Shown piece by piece: positions 49,677 through 58,975 of a DNA stretch of 64,000 nt. The stretch comes from Pseudomonas laurylsulfatiphila. Lineage in GTDB: Bacteria; Pseudomonadota; Gammaproteobacteria; Pseudomonadales; Pseudomonadaceae. The stretch is taken from positions 126,501-190,500 of the forward strand of contig NZ_NIRS01000004.1 of the NCBI RefSeq assembly GCF_002934665.1. Direction: 5' to 3'. The position numbers and the translations under genes were made by a program. How positions within the stretch are numbered: position 1 is the first letter of the stretch; each line of letters starts with the position of its first letter. The notes under the pieces are model-generated. The model saw only the letters and a list, made by a program, of their open reading frames with translations. It was not told the DNA's origin and did no database searches.

Positions 49677-52600
49677 ATGCCTAAGAACGCGCACATCACT
49701 TTTATCAGCGCAGGCGCCGGCAGCGGAAAAACTCACCGGCTCACAGAGATTCTGCACCAGGAATTGCTCAGTCAGCAGGTCCAACCTGCAGGCGTTATTG
49801 CCACCACCTTCACACGAAAAGCGGCGGCCGAACTTCGTGAGCGAGTACGCAGCCATCTGCTTAAAAAAGGTGAGATTGGCTTGGCGACCTCTATGGGGCA
49901 GGCCCGAATAGGCACCGTCAACAGCGTTTGCGGCCAATTGCTTGAGCGCTTCGCATTTGAAGCAGGCATGCCACCACAACAGCGAGTCCTGGAAGAGAGT
50001 CAGGCGAAAGTGCTGCTCAATCAGGCAGTAGATCGGGTCCTGCATGGTGAAAGCATGGACACCTTCCTTGCCGTCGCACGCCGTCTTGGCCTGGAAGTCA
50101 CCCATCAACAGGGCGACTATGCGAGCAATAACTGGCTCGATGAACTTCGCCGACTATTAGATCAGCTACGCACCAACGACATCGACCTCGATCTGGCCCG
50201 TGGTTTTGCAGTCCGCAATGCCGAGGATATGCTTGAGCATTTCCCCTCTGCGACCAAAGCCGACTTGAGCGGTGAGCTCCTGCGCATCATTCCTGATGTA
50301 CTTGCTGAACTGCTCGCTGCCAACAGCGACAAGAGCAACACCAGGACGTATGTATCATTGCTCACTGATTTTCAGCGCGAACTGCCCCAAGGCAACGCCC
50401 GCTGGAGTGACTGGGCAAAGCTGGCCAAATCGGCCCCGGAAGCCAAGCTGAAGCCTTTGGTTGAAAGCCTGACCGAAACGGTCGAGCGCTACGCCGAACA
50501 CCCAGACTTGCATCGTGATATCACGGTGTATCTAAAACAGGTGTTCACCTTGGCCACCGACGCATTGCATGTATACAGCCAGAGCAAACTTGAGCTCGGC
50601 GTGCTGGACTTTGCCGACCAGGAACACGCATTGCTGAAGCTTCTAGACAACCCCGCCGTGATTCAGATGCTGGAGCAAGAACTTGATCTGGTCATGGTTG
50701 ACGAGTTCCAGGACACCAGCCCGATGCAGTTGGCGGTCTTCCTGAAGCTTTCTCGCTTTGCCAAACGGGTTTACTGGGTAGGCGATATCAAGCAAGCCAT
50801 CTATGGCTTCCGTGGCAGCGACTGTGCATTGATGCAGGCCATCCTGAACGCCTTGCCCGAACTGGGTGGTGAGAAACAGGTGTTGCTCAACTCGTGGCGC
50901 TCACGATCGGAGTTGGTCGAACTGGCCAACGAAGTATTCAGTCAGGCGTTCGCCAACAGCTTGCCGCCCGATGAAGTCCGGCTGTTACCCACCCGCGAGG
51001 ATCAATTGCCCGGGCCCGCCTTCGCCAACTGGCTACTCGATGGTAGCAACGCCGAGCAGCAGGTGAGTGCGTTGGCTGAAGGGATTGGCCAACTGGTGAA
51101 CAGTCGGCATCAGATATTCGATAAAGCCACCAAAGAAATCCGTGACGTCCGGCTGGGCGATATCACCGTACTTTGCTACTCCCACAGCAACGTCGCCAAA
51201 GTGACCGCCGCCCTCGCTGCAGCGGGAATGCCCTGCTCCACTGCGCAGCCCGGCTTGCTGGCTACCGCAGAAGCAACCCTGGCGCTGGCGTGCTTGCGTC
51301 GCTTGAATGATCCCTTCGATACCCTGGCTACCGCGCAGATTGTTTCGCTGGCTGAGGCAGAAGAGCCGGAGAGCTGGGTTGCGGAGCGCCTGCGTTATTT
51401 GCATGCGGGTCATCCAAAAGCGCTGTGGCGCGAGCAAGACGTCGACGATTATCGGGCACACCCCTTGGTTGCGGCAGTGGCGCGGCTGCGCGCGGACCTT
51501 CCATTGCTGACGCCTGTGGAAGCGTTGCAGCGCTTAATCGCTGAGTGTGACTTACCCTCGCGCGTCACGAGTTGGTCGACCTCGCCGGCACAGGCTCAAA
51601 AGCGCATAGCCAACCTCGACGCAATAATCGACTTGGCACAGCAATATGAGGACCTATGCCGAAATGGGCTAGGGGCTGCATCTATCTCCGGGCTGGTGCT
51701 CTGGTTGGGCGAAACGGCCAGCGCCAACAATGATGCATTGGCCACACCGGCGTTGGACGCCGTTCAGGTGATGACCCATCATGCCAGCAAAGGTCTGGAA
51801 TGGCCGGTTGTCATCCTGATGGATTTGGCTCGCGATATTGGCGACCGTCTATGGTCCGTTTCTTCGCGCTCCAATAGCGCGTTCGATCCGCACAAACCAT
51901 TGCACGACCGCTTCATCCGCTACTGGCCTTGGCCTCTAGGCAAACAGCAGAAGGTCCCGCTGGCCGAGAAGTTCGAGCAGACCAGCATGGCCCAAACGTG
52001 CCGAGAGGAAGCTGTTGAAGAAGCAAAACGCCTGCTCTACGTGAGCATGACCCGCGCCCGCGATCTGCTGGTGATTGCACGTTCCGGCAGAAAAACAACC
52101 GGGCAGTGGCTCGACTGTGTTCAAGCGCCGTGGTTGATGACAGCCCCAGGCGAGCAGGTTCTAAGTTTACCTGGCGGAAAAACGTTGCCGGCTGACTGTC
52201 GAACACTTACCGCCGGCAATACGCCAGAACCTATCGCAGTTGCCGTGCAAAATCTGCATTGGTTTGCCCCACTGCTAGTTACCAAGCCCCGTATGCAATT
52301 GAGCTTTCAACCGTCCAGTAGCGGCACCCGCTCGGTGACAGGCGCCGGCGAAAAATGCCAAATCGGCACCCGCATTGCCTTGCAGGGCAGCCCGGAAATT
52401 AGTGCATTGGGGACCGCGATTCACGCCTGCTTGTGCCTTTCGTTTACAGATCCTAACCGTCCCGTCGTCCTGGACGAAGTGCAGCGCCTGCTGCTGAGCC
52501 ATGAGGTACATGAGCATGTGAGCGCCAGCCAGGTCATCAATCAGCTATTTGCCTTGAATGCCTGGATCGAGTTCCGGTGGCCGCAGGCTAAAGCCATGGC

Positions 52601-52862
52601 CGAGTACCCGGTGCAACAGTTGCTCACCTCGGGGCAGGTACTGAATGGACGGATTGACCTGTTGTTGGACACGAAGGATGGCTGGGTGCTGATTGACCAC
52701 AAATCCAATCCTTCTCCCGAGGCGCAGTGGGAGCGGCTGGCTCAAGAACATGCTGGCCAACTTGACGCGTATGCCCAAGCGATTGAGGCGGCATCCGGCA
52801 AACCAGTTACAGAGGCATGGCTCTTCCTGCCTACGGCGGCCGGTGCCGTTCGCGTTTTTTAA
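49677..52862 (+). CDS. AddA-like UvrD-type helicase-nuclease
   Basis: This 1061-aa protein has the UvrD/AddA motifs: Walker A 'SAGAGSGKTH' (11-20), 'ATTFTRKAAAELRERV', 'MVDEFQDTSPMQ' (Walker B, 342 onward), 'GDIKQAIYGFRG', 'MTHHASKGLEWP' and 'RLLYVSMTRARD'. A C-terminal PD-(D/E)XK nuclease follows with 'VLIDHKSNP' (Asp1007, Lys1009) and 'QLDAYAQAI'. The ATG at 49677 sits eight bases after GGGAG; an ATG at 49671 overlapping the upstream stop is also possible. With the AddB-like partner it would unwind and degrade linear DNA ends. Confidence 0.9.
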   Translation: MPKNAHITFISAGAGSGKTHRLTEILHQELLSQQVQPAGVIATTFTRKAAAELRERVRSHLLKKGEIGLATSMGQARIGTVNSVCGQLLERFAFEAGMPPQQRVLEESQAKVLLNQAVDRVLHGESMDTFLAVARRLGLEVTHQQGDYASNNWLDELRRLLDQLRTNDIDLDLARGFAVRNAEDMLEHFPSATKADLSGELLRIIPDVLAELLAANSDKSNTRTYVSLLTDFQRELPQGNARWSDWAKLAKSAPEAKLKPLVESLTETVERYAEHPDLHRDITVYLKQVFTLATDALHVYSQSKLELGVLDFADQEHALLKLLDNPAVIQMLEQELDLVMVDEFQDTSPMQLAVFLKLSRFAKRVYWVGDIKQAIYGFRGSDCALMQAILNALPELGGEKQVLLNSWRSRSELVELANEVFSQAFANSLPPDEVRLLPTREDQLPGPAFANWLLDGSNAEQQVSALAEGIGQLVNSRHQIFDKATKEIRDVRLGDITVLCYSHSNVAKVTAALAAAGMPCSTAQPGLLATAEATLALACLRRLNDPFDTLATAQIVSLAEAEEPESWVAERLRYLHAGHPKALWREQDVDDYRAHPLVAAVARLRADLPLLTPVEALQRLIAECDLPSRVTSWSTSPAQAQKRIANLDAIIDLAQQYEDLCRNGLGAASISGLVLWLGETASANNDALATPALDAVQVMTHHASKGLEWPVVILMDLARDIGDRLWSVSSRSNSAFDPHKPLHDRFIRYWPWPLGKQQKVPLAEKFEQTSMAQTCREEAVEEAKRLLYVSMTRARDLLVIARSGRKTTGQWLDCVQAPWLMTAPGEQVLSLPGGKTLPADCRTLTAGNTPEPIAVAVQNLHWFAPLLVTKPRMQLSFQPSSSGTRSVTGAGEKCQIGTRIALQGSPEISALGTAIHACLCLSFTDPNRPVVLDEVQRLLLSHEVHEHVSASQVINQLFALNAWIEFRWPQAKAMAEYPVQQLLTSGQVLNGRIDLLLDTKDGWVLIDHKSNPSPEAQWERLAQEHAGQLDAYAQAIEAASGKPVTEAWLFLPTAAGAVRVF

Positions 52863-52903
52863 CAATGGGCGTGTTTCACTCGCGCATTAACGATCATTCC
52901 AGA

Positions 52904-52925
52904 CGGTCAGGATTCCTTCTGACCG
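52904..52925 (+). terminator. hairpin after the AddA-like gene
   Basis: CGGTCAG / CTGACCG forms a 7-bp stem with an eight-base loop. No T tract follows, so termination is uncertain. Confidence 0.4.
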
Positions 52926-52946
52926 CCTGACTCTAAGGAAAAAAGC

Positions 52947-53246
52947 ATGACGTTGTATGAATCAATTCTGCTGGAAACACGTAATGGCGCACTGAGCAAC
53001 CCTTTTGAGGTTCAGGAACTGACCTCGGAGCAACGCCGGGTGATGCGCCCCGAGGGTAAGGCGCTGGTTGAAAAATATCGGATTGGTTTCGAGTTTTTCA
53101 AGAAGTCGGCGATTGGAACCACCATCGCCAACAATGCACAAGATGGAAAGACCGGTGCGGATGGATTCAGTGTTGGCAAAGGTGCCAAAGTCCAGTACAT
53201 GCGGGTAAAGCCCGGTGTATACACCGTAATGGGCATCGAAGAATAA
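52947..53246 (+). CDS. hypothetical protein
   Basis: This 99-aa protein was not recognised. AAGGAAAAAAGC precedes the ATG. Its first half is helical and charged ('VQELTSEQRRVMRPEGKALVEKY'). The second half looks beta-rich ('KGAKVQYMRVKPGVYTVMGI'). It has no membrane segment. It follows the AddAB-like pair and may be part of the same transcript or the next small operon. Confidence 0.6.
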   Translation: MTLYESILLETRNGALSNPFEVQELTSEQRRVMRPEGKALVEKYRIGFEFFKKSAIGTTIANNAQDGKTGADGFSVGKGAKVQYMRVKPGVYTVMGIEE

Positions 53247-53332
53247 AGACTTGGCAGGCTTTTAGTTATCTGAATCACTGCCACTTTCCAGACCACCTCC
53301 CTACTCTTAGGCAGTCCAAACGAGCCCTACCT

Positions 53333-53953
53333 ATGACGATCAAACAAGCAAACGAAATAGATTCCGCTTACGAAAAACAATACGACGAGTTCAACAAGCA
53401 GCACGATTTCCTGAAAACGGTATTCGGCCGTACTCCACTGGGAGACGACCTGGATACGCTGATGGATAAAGTCAGTGATGCACGATGGTTGAACGTCAAA
53501 GCCGGATGGTTATCGGACACCACCGATAAATTCGATCGCCTCGATTACTTCGTTGCCCGACTCAAGCAGGATTACCGCGGGAGTTTCATAAAAAGCCTGG
53601 CCGATGTACCCGATGACTTGAGAGAGGAATTCCCCGACGACGAAGCCGAGTTCCAGGCGTTCATGGCCGAGGAGCGCGAGACCTGTTACAGCGCCTACGA
53701 TGAAATGACTTGCTTGCGATCGGATGCAGAGGAGGAACTGGTCGCTAACGATTACTTCGACACGATTGGCTCACAGCCGAGTGACTTCGAGTTCAGCCCC
53801 TACGAAGAAAAATGCTTGCTGCCGCTGGTAGAAAATCTTGAAAGACTTTGGAACAAGCATAAGGCCGTGGGGTTTGGCTTGATGTGTATGGCTAGCCATT
53901 TGGGTGATACGGATTATGATCTTAGTATGACGCGCGCATTGATGTTCGATTGA
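53333..53953 (+). CDS. hypothetical acidic protein
   Basis: This 206-aa protein was not recognised. It is strongly acidic (for example 'FPDDEAEFQAFMAEERETC'), helical and without membrane segments. Acidic island proteins can be DNA mimics or immunity factors, but nothing specific shows this. It lies at the end of the block, just before IS21 remnants that mark a junction. Confidence 0.6.
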   Translation: MTIKQANEIDSAYEKQYDEFNKQHDFLKTVFGRTPLGDDLDTLMDKVSDARWLNVKAGWLSDTTDKFDRLDYFVARLKQDYRGSFIKSLADVPDDLREEFPDDEAEFQAFMAEERETCYSAYDEMTCLRSDAEEELVANDYFDTIGSQPSDFEFSPYEEKCLLPLVENLERLWNKHKAVGFGLMCMASHLGDTDYDLSMTRALMFD

Positions 53954-54019
53954 ACCGGTGCCTCAGGAGGCATGAGCCAAAGCACTCGAGTTCGTAACTG
54001 GTCAGGACTGTGGGCGCTG

Positions 54020-54058
54020 ATTGAAAACTGCCCCACCCTGCCAATTGAAAATTGACCC
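54020..54058. repeat. IS21-type subterminal repeats
   Basis: ATTGAAAACTGCCCC (54020-54034) and ATTGAAAATTGACCC (54044-54058) are near-identical and 24 bp apart, as in the ends of IS21-like elements. With the istB fragment they mark a partial IS21 end. Confidence 0.6.
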
Positions 54059-54176
54059 AGGGCGGATTGCTGATTTTTGCATCTGCAATTGTGGATAAGC
54101 CTAGCAGCACTGTCCTGCGCCATCAGCACTAAGCCCCACCGCATGCAGGCATGCCGCAGAGTATTCCCGGGGCAGG

Positions 54177-54432
54177 TCAAAACGGTTTATCGTCCTCTGT
54201 ACCGTCACTGTCCTTGCGCTTTCGCTCACGTGACTTGATCTTTGTCTGGGCGACCAAGTTGCTGTGTTGCAGGCGGTAGGACTCGTTACCTGTTTCGACG
54301 ATATGGCAGTGGTGTGTCAGCCGATCAAGCAATGCCGTGGTCATCTTGGCGTCACCGAACACACTCGACCATTCCGAGAAGCTGAGGTGGGTCGTGATGA
54401 CCACGCTGGTGTGCTCGTACAGCTTGGACAGC
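54177..54432 (-). pseudogene. istB: 3' fragment of istB (IS21 family ATPase)
   Basis: The last about 85 codons of an IstB helper ATPase can be read: '[20 protein letters not shown]', '[21 protein letters not shown]' and 'YRLQHS'. The Walker motifs are missing because the gene breaks off near 54433. It lies next to an IS21-type end and is a remnant. Confidence 0.85.
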
Positions 54433-54439
54433 CTTCAAC

Positions 54440-54745
54440 AAACTCAGTCAATTTCACGAGACGCTGGAACAGGCGCTCAAGGCCGATTCCTTCCGGGCAA
54501 AGCACAATCGTAGGAGCGCCAAGCGCTATTCGAACAGATCAAGGCCGAGGGTTACGGCGGCGGCGAGGCCTTTCAGTTCGACTGGAGCGAAGAAGGACTG
54601 CCGATCGGCGGCCTGTTTCGACGCATCCAGGTATCCCACATGAAGCTGTGCGCCAGTCGCGCATTTTGGTTGGTCGCGTATCCCAGCCAAGGCCACGAGA
54701 TGCTGTTCGATGTCCATACCCGCTCGTTTGCCGCGTTAGGTGAAA
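54440..54745 (+). pseudogene. istA: fragment of istA (IS21 family transposase), opposite strand
   Basis: Frames can be joined into an IstA-like sequence: 'FHETLEQALKADSFRAKHNR', then 'LFEQIKAEGYGG', 'GEAFQFDWSEEGLPIGGLFRR' and 'HMKLCASRAFWLVAYPSQGHE'. A frameshift occurs near 54515 and an internal deletion near 54560. It points in the opposite direction to the istB fragment, so the two come from different IS21 insertions or an inversion. Confidence 0.75.
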
Positions 54746-54806
54746 GCCTAGACCAATCCAGTGAACTACACACTTCGCATAGCTCTACTTTTTTACACGA
54801 GAGTGG

Positions 54807-55169
54807 TTATACCTCCGGCCCTTTATAAATACATCCACTTGTACATGTCTCGTGAATACGTACTGCGGATAGTTCGGGAAGCAATGGCTTTAGCTCCTGC
54901 CAAACCCAAACGGCTAAAACCTCGCTCGTCGGATTCTCCAGCCCGGGAATTTCATTAAGGTAATTGTGATCTAAACGTTCATACAGAGGCGCGAAAATTT
55001 CCTTTATCTCGGAAAAATCCCTGACCCAACCCGACGTCCTATCGACAGGGCCATCAATATAAATTGCAATACGAAAAGAATGACCATGCAGACGCCCACA
55101 TTTGTGCCCATCTGGAACATTGGGTAGTCGATGAGCGGCCTCAAAAACGAACTCTTTAAAAATCTCCAC
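54807..55169 (-). CDS. queD: QueD, 6-carboxy-tetrahydropterin synthase
   Basis: This 120-aa enzyme makes 6-carboxy-5,6,7,8-tetrahydropterin from dihydroneopterin triphosphate in preQ0 synthesis. Zinc ligands are His13, His28 and His30 ('AAHRL', 'LHGHSF'). Cys24 is the catalytic Cys, Asp67-His68 and Glu107 complete the site. The GTG start at 55169 is chosen over the upstream ATG at 55196 because GGAGGAG precedes it and because it gives the standard QueD length and start ('[13 protein letters not shown]'). It belongs to the Dpd cluster, where preQ0 is made for DNA. Confidence 0.93.
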   Translation of the reverse strand: MEIFKEFVFEAAHRLPNVPDGHKCGRLHGHSFRIAIYIDGPVDRTSGWVRDFSEIKEIFAPLYERLDHNYLNEIPGLENPTSEVLAVWVWQELKPLLPELSAVRIHETCTSGCIYKGPEV

Positions 55170-55213
55170 TGACTCCTCCCATATCTCACGCAACAAAAAA
55201 CAAAACAGTTAGA

Positions 55214-55651
55214 TTAAATCTTCCAAGACTCAAGGTCGACGCATAACGTTTCAAACAAAAACTCTACAACTTTGGTTCGCCCCTCACCCAGCGCTGATGC
55301 AATGGTAATCACGGAAATCAAAATTGAGTTAACAGTGTGCAAGTCGGTTACATCACTCAGAAAATTCAATATTTCTTCGAATTTCCCCAGCAAATCGGCT
55401 TGGGAAAAATTTAATGCCTGCACCACATGGGTAGATGGCGTCAGGTAGAGAATATTCGCACGCGTCCGCAAACCGTAGGCTTCAGTCAGCATGCCATACC
55501 CTTCCGAAGGGAAAGCTTCGTCCTGCCCTGCAAGCCTTCTCAATGCCTCCTGAAAAGCCATGGACAGGTGAAGAATAACTTCTGAGAACTCTTTTACACT
55601 GGCGTCACTGGCCAGGGCTGGAGACAGATCCGAGGAAACCAAAGTAGTCAT
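55214..55651 (-). CDS. unknown helical protein of the Dpd cluster
   Basis: This 145-aa protein was not recognised. It is helical throughout, with 'VILHLSMAFQEALRRLAGQ' and a hydrophobic 'SILISVITIASALGEGRTKVVEFLFETL' that is not long enough to be a sure membrane helix. AGGAGGCATT precedes the ATG. It lies between queD and a DpdB-like gene on the - strand, so it is presumably cotranscribed with them. A role in assembly or immunity is open. Confidence 0.65.
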   Translation of the reverse strand: MTTLVSSDLSPALASDASVKEFSEVILHLSMAFQEALRRLAGQDEAFPSEGYGMLTEAYGLRTRANILYLTPSTHVVQALNFSQADLLGKFEEILNFLSDVTDLHTVNSILISVITIASALGEGRTKVVEFLFETLCVDLESWKI

Positions 55652-55683
55652 AATGCCTCCTAAATATTAGTAATGAGTACCAG

Positions 55684-56739
55684 TTAGTTAGGTACGAGTT
55701 CCGAACTTCGAACCACCCTGGTCAAATGATCAGTCAACAGATGAATATCACCATGTAAATTCTGAACTCCATTCCATGGCCGGTTGCCTGTTTTAAAGGA
55801 CCACTCTCCCGAATCGAGCGTCCAAGCTGTATATCCTTGTAGCTTTCTAAGGCCTAACTTGAATACTGGGGCCAGTGGCGCTCCTGTAGCACACAACTGC
55901 TCCATGACGAACCCCATGGAAATAATCCCCGCGCTATGGACGAGACGAGAGCTTTTAGGGGTGTGACCATGCCAAGCATTTCCAAACACCTCTTGGACCG
56001 CCTGGAAAAACTCACTGATGGCCAAGAAACACCGATCCTCACCTCCCGACAACTCAATCACCTCCCGACAGTAACCGTCAGATAGGGAATTCATTACCAG
56101 TTTCTGGAGCGACGTATCACCGATGACCCCTGAGGGGTTGGTATGCTGCTTAATCTGTCCTTGCAAAGAAGATCGATCGTCATAATTCAGCATTTCCACG
56201 ATGCGGGCTGCGCGGGCGCGGGAAGTCATTCTGAATGGAAGGCCGCTGACAGACGGGAGCAGTTCATATACCAGCGACTTCGGTAATGGACTGGTGTTGT
56301 TGACGAGAATGAATTGCCGGCGAAGCTCTTCCTGATTTTCACACACAAGAGCAGACACCAATAGCTGGAACGAACTCCCCTCGAGCCCAGCTAACGCAGA
56401 TAGGCGCTGCTGACCATCCACAACGAACCCAGGAGGGCCGGATGAAATATCCACCTCAATTTCTGCATAGGCGCCATTTCCTTCCACCACCCGGACTCCA
56501 CTGGTAAACGCTAACACCACAGCATTGGGCATTACCGCATCGGGACGGGAGAGGTAGTCGCGGATCTCTCGTATGTGCTTGGACACCTGTGGCCGCTGAA
56601 AGCCATGAAGGGCACCACGATCATCACGCTTAACTCGATCGATGCTAGCGATCGCCAAAACCTGCTCAACGGTAGCCGCAAACGACACCACTTGGTGGTT
56701 TGGGCTCTGTAACGCCTTGATTGCGCTGAACTTAAGCAA
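55684..56739 (-). CDS. DGQHR-domain protein, DpdB-like paralogue 1
   Basis: This 351-aa protein has the DGQHR signature DGQQR at 108-112 in 'GFVVDGQQRLSALAG', 'GFQRP' (46-50) and 'ILVNNTSPLPKSLVYELLP'. This ParB-like family includes DndB and DpdB, which act in DNA modification. It starts with TTG at 56739 after GAAGGAAG. It is highly similar to the protein at 60267-61322, which has the same length. Three such genes in one cluster are unusual. It diverges from the YaaA-like gene. Confidence 0.85.
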   Translation of the reverse strand: MLKFSAIKALQSPNHQVVSFAATVEQVLAIASIDRVKRDDRGALHGFQRPQVSKHIREIRDYLSRPDAVMPNAVVLAFTSGVRVVEGNGAYAEIEVDISSGPPGFVVDGQQRLSALAGLEGSSFQLLVSALVCENQEELRRQFILVNNTSPLPKSLVYELLPSVSGLPFRMTSRARAARIVEMLNYDDRSSLQGQIKQHTNPSGVIGDTSLQKLVMNSLSDGYCREVIELSGGEDRCFLAISEFFQAVQEVFGNAWHGHTPKSSRLVHSAGIISMGFVMEQLCATGAPLAPVFKLGLRKLQGYTAWTLDSGEWSFKTGNRPWNGVQNLHGDIHLLTDHLTRVVRSSELVPN

Positions 56740-56921
56740 TAAATCACTTCCTTCATTGAACGGCAGCCCCCGAAGGAGGAGCAGCAGCAGTTTTCACGTT
56801 CTTATACCAATCCATCCGCATAAAAACTAGCCATAGCGCATTGGCTGATACAGTTATTAAGTGGTAAATTATCACCCTCAGATAAATGCAGCACTCGTCA
56901 AAACAGGTTTACAGTTTTCCC

Positions 56922-57857
56922 ATGAGAACCGTCATCATCACCAATTGCACCAATCGAAAACGTCTCGACGGCCTGCCACCGGTGGTGCTGAACGACGAGT
57001 GTTATTCATCGATTGCTGCCATGGCAAAGGCTTGGAAGGGGCAAATAGACGAACGCCCCACCACATTGATGGCATCTTCACTTTACGTGGGCAGAAGCGT
57101 TTCTGATGCAAGGCGCGTAGCAAAAAAATTGGACGCGAAGCTAATGTTTGCATCGACCGGCTTAGGGTTGATTGAAGGTGATCACAGATGCCCTCCGTAC
57201 AACCTGACGGTGGCTCAGGATCCGAATTCTATCATCCCACGCCTTGAAAAATTGGGCGCTCGCGCATCAGATTGGTGGGAAGCCGTGAATGTCACCCAAT
57301 CCAAGGGAAGCGCCCTAGCCGACCTCGTCAGCCAACCCGACATCGACTTAGTGCTCATTGCCCTTTCTTCAAACTATGTCCAGTTGATAGGCGAAGACCT
57401 TGGAAAAGTCAGGGACACGCAGATCGATAAGCTCAGAATATTCACCTCGCGCCCAGGCATCGAGATGCTTCCCAGCCATTTACGACGCATAGCGATGCCC
57501 TATGACGAGCGCCTTGAAACCTCAATATTACCAGGCACTCGCAACGATTTCCCTCAGAGAGCCCTGCGTCATTTCATTGAGATTCTTGATCTGTCGCGTG
57601 CTTCTGTTGAGATCGCCCGAAAGAGCGTCAGCGCGGCCATGGAGATTTTATCCCTCGCCAAAACGACCATCCGGAGGCGCGCATCGGACAGTGAAATTGC
57701 CTTCTTGCTGGAGTGTGTGTGGGCTGACTACCAAGGCAGTTCCACTCGATTGTTACGCTACTTAAGAGACGAGGCCCTAGTGTCTTGCGAGCAATCGCGC
57801 TTTCGCAGAATCTGGCAGGACATCAAAGGTCAGGACAGCATAGAGAATGAAGCATGA
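56922..57857 (+). CDS. YaaA-like (DUF328/DUF6884-type) protein, candidate DpdC
   Basis: This 311-aa protein starts with 'MRTVIITNCTNRKRLDGLPP', like the C-x-x-x-K motif of YaaA/DUF6884 proteins, followed by 'LMFASTGLGLIEGDHRCPPYNLT', the second hallmark. In the Dpd system DpdC converts the inserted preQ0 base to the amide (ADG), and I recall it as DUF328-related. This is the only candidate here. The start at 56922 gives the family N terminus. Its stop overlaps the next gene (ATGA), so it is coupled to DpdB-like paralogue 2 and DpdA. Confidence 0.65.
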   Translation: MRTVIITNCTNRKRLDGLPPVVLNDECYSSIAAMAKAWKGQIDERPTTLMASSLYVGRSVSDARRVAKKLDAKLMFASTGLGLIEGDHRCPPYNLTVAQDPNSIIPRLEKLGARASDWWEAVNVTQSKGSALADLVSQPDIDLVLIALSSNYVQLIGEDLGKVRDTQIDKLRIFTSRPGIEMLPSHLRRIAMPYDERLETSILPGTRNDFPQRALRHFIEILDLSRASVEIARKSVSAAMEILSLAKTTIRRRASDSEIAFLLECVWADYQGSSTRLLRYLRDEALVSCEQSRFRRIWQDIKGQDSIENEA

Positions 57858-58975
57858 CGGCTGAAGATGCGATTGTGGTGCGCGCACTACGCACCACGCA
57901 AGGCGACAACCTTGATGTGTATGCATTATTCATCAGGGGATCTGATTTGGTCCGAATTGCTGATATCAGCCGCCTGTCGCGTGAAGACAGCAGCCCCCTC
58001 AAGGGTTTTCAGCGCCCCGAGATTAAGAGCCATGTCAAAGGGATCACCGAGTACCTGAATCAGGGAAATGTACTTTTTCCCAATGCCATTATCTTAGCGC
58101 TGTCTCCTGACCTGCGTTTTGTTGCAGCACGCGGAAGCAAACCGACAGGTGATGCCGGGCTTTCGCAAGCGGGGACTCTGACGATCCCTATCAGGGAGGA
58201 AGGAATGAGATCTGCCTGGATCGTAGACGGGCAACAGCGTTCATTGGCGTTGGCAAAAGCGGCTAATTCGGATCTTCCCGTACCAGTGATCGGCTTTGTG
58301 TCCGACAGCCTGACCACCCAGCGCGAGCAATTCATTTTGGTCAACAAGGCCAAACCCTTGCCCACTCGACTGATCAACGAACTACTGCCGGAAACCGGCA
58401 GCATCCTTTTGCCCCGGGAACTGAGCGCTCGCAAGGCACCAGCTGAGTTGTGCGGGCTTCTTAGCCGTGACCCCAACTCCCCTTTCCACAAACTCATAAA
58501 GCGGTCGTCCGAGCAAAATAGCAAAGCAGTGATTACTGACACCGCCGTAATAACGATGATCCGCAACAGCATCGGTAATCCGTTGGGTGCGCTGGCCCCC
58601 TATACTTCCAGCACCGACGGAGCGGCGAACGTTGAGTTAATGTACAACCTACTGACAACCTACTGGCGGGCAGTGCGTGATACGTTCCCAGAGGCCTGGG
58701 CACTTGAATCCAAGAGCAGTCGACTCATGCACTCAGCGGGGATCATCGCCATGGGAGTGCTTATGGATCGGATCTACGCCAAAATCGGTGGTCAGCGCGA
58801 AACCTACGAAGCAGTGTTACAAGAACTGGCAAGAGTAGCCCCTTACTGCGCATGGACAACTGGTCAGTGGCCGATGATTAATGTCCAGTGGAATGAAATC
58901 CAAAGCACCCCTCAAGATATCAAGGCGTTGCAAGAAACCTTGATCCGCCTCTATATGACCAGCGCTCACCAATGA
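57854..58975 (+). CDS. DGQHR-domain protein, DpdB-like paralogue 2
   Basis: This 373-aa protein has DGQQR at 125-129 in 'AWIVDGQQRSLALAK', 'GFQRPEIKSH' and 'ILVNKAKPLPTRLINELLP'. It is more distant from the other two paralogues and sits immediately before dpdA with a four-base overlap, the classical dpdB-dpdA position. It is thus the best candidate for the true DpdB, which together with DpdA inserts preQ0 into DNA. The family can hydrolyse ATP in the Dpd system, but no Walker motif is visible here. Confidence 0.8.
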   Translation: MTAEDAIVVRALRTTQGDNLDVYALFIRGSDLVRIADISRLSREDSSPLKGFQRPEIKSHVKGITEYLNQGNVLFPNAIILALSPDLRFVAARGSKPTGDAGLSQAGTLTIPIREEGMRSAWIVDGQQRSLALAKAANSDLPVPVIGFVSDSLTTQREQFILVNKAKPLPTRLINELLPETGSILLPRELSARKAPAELCGLLSRDPNSPFHKLIKRSSEQNSKAVITDTAVITMIRNSIGNPLGALAPYTSSTDGAANVELMYNLLTTYWRAVRDTFPEAWALESKSSRLMHSAGIIAMGVLMDRIYAKIGGQRETYEAVLQELARVAPYCAWTTGQWPMINVQWNEIQSTPQDIKALQETLIRLYMTSAHQ

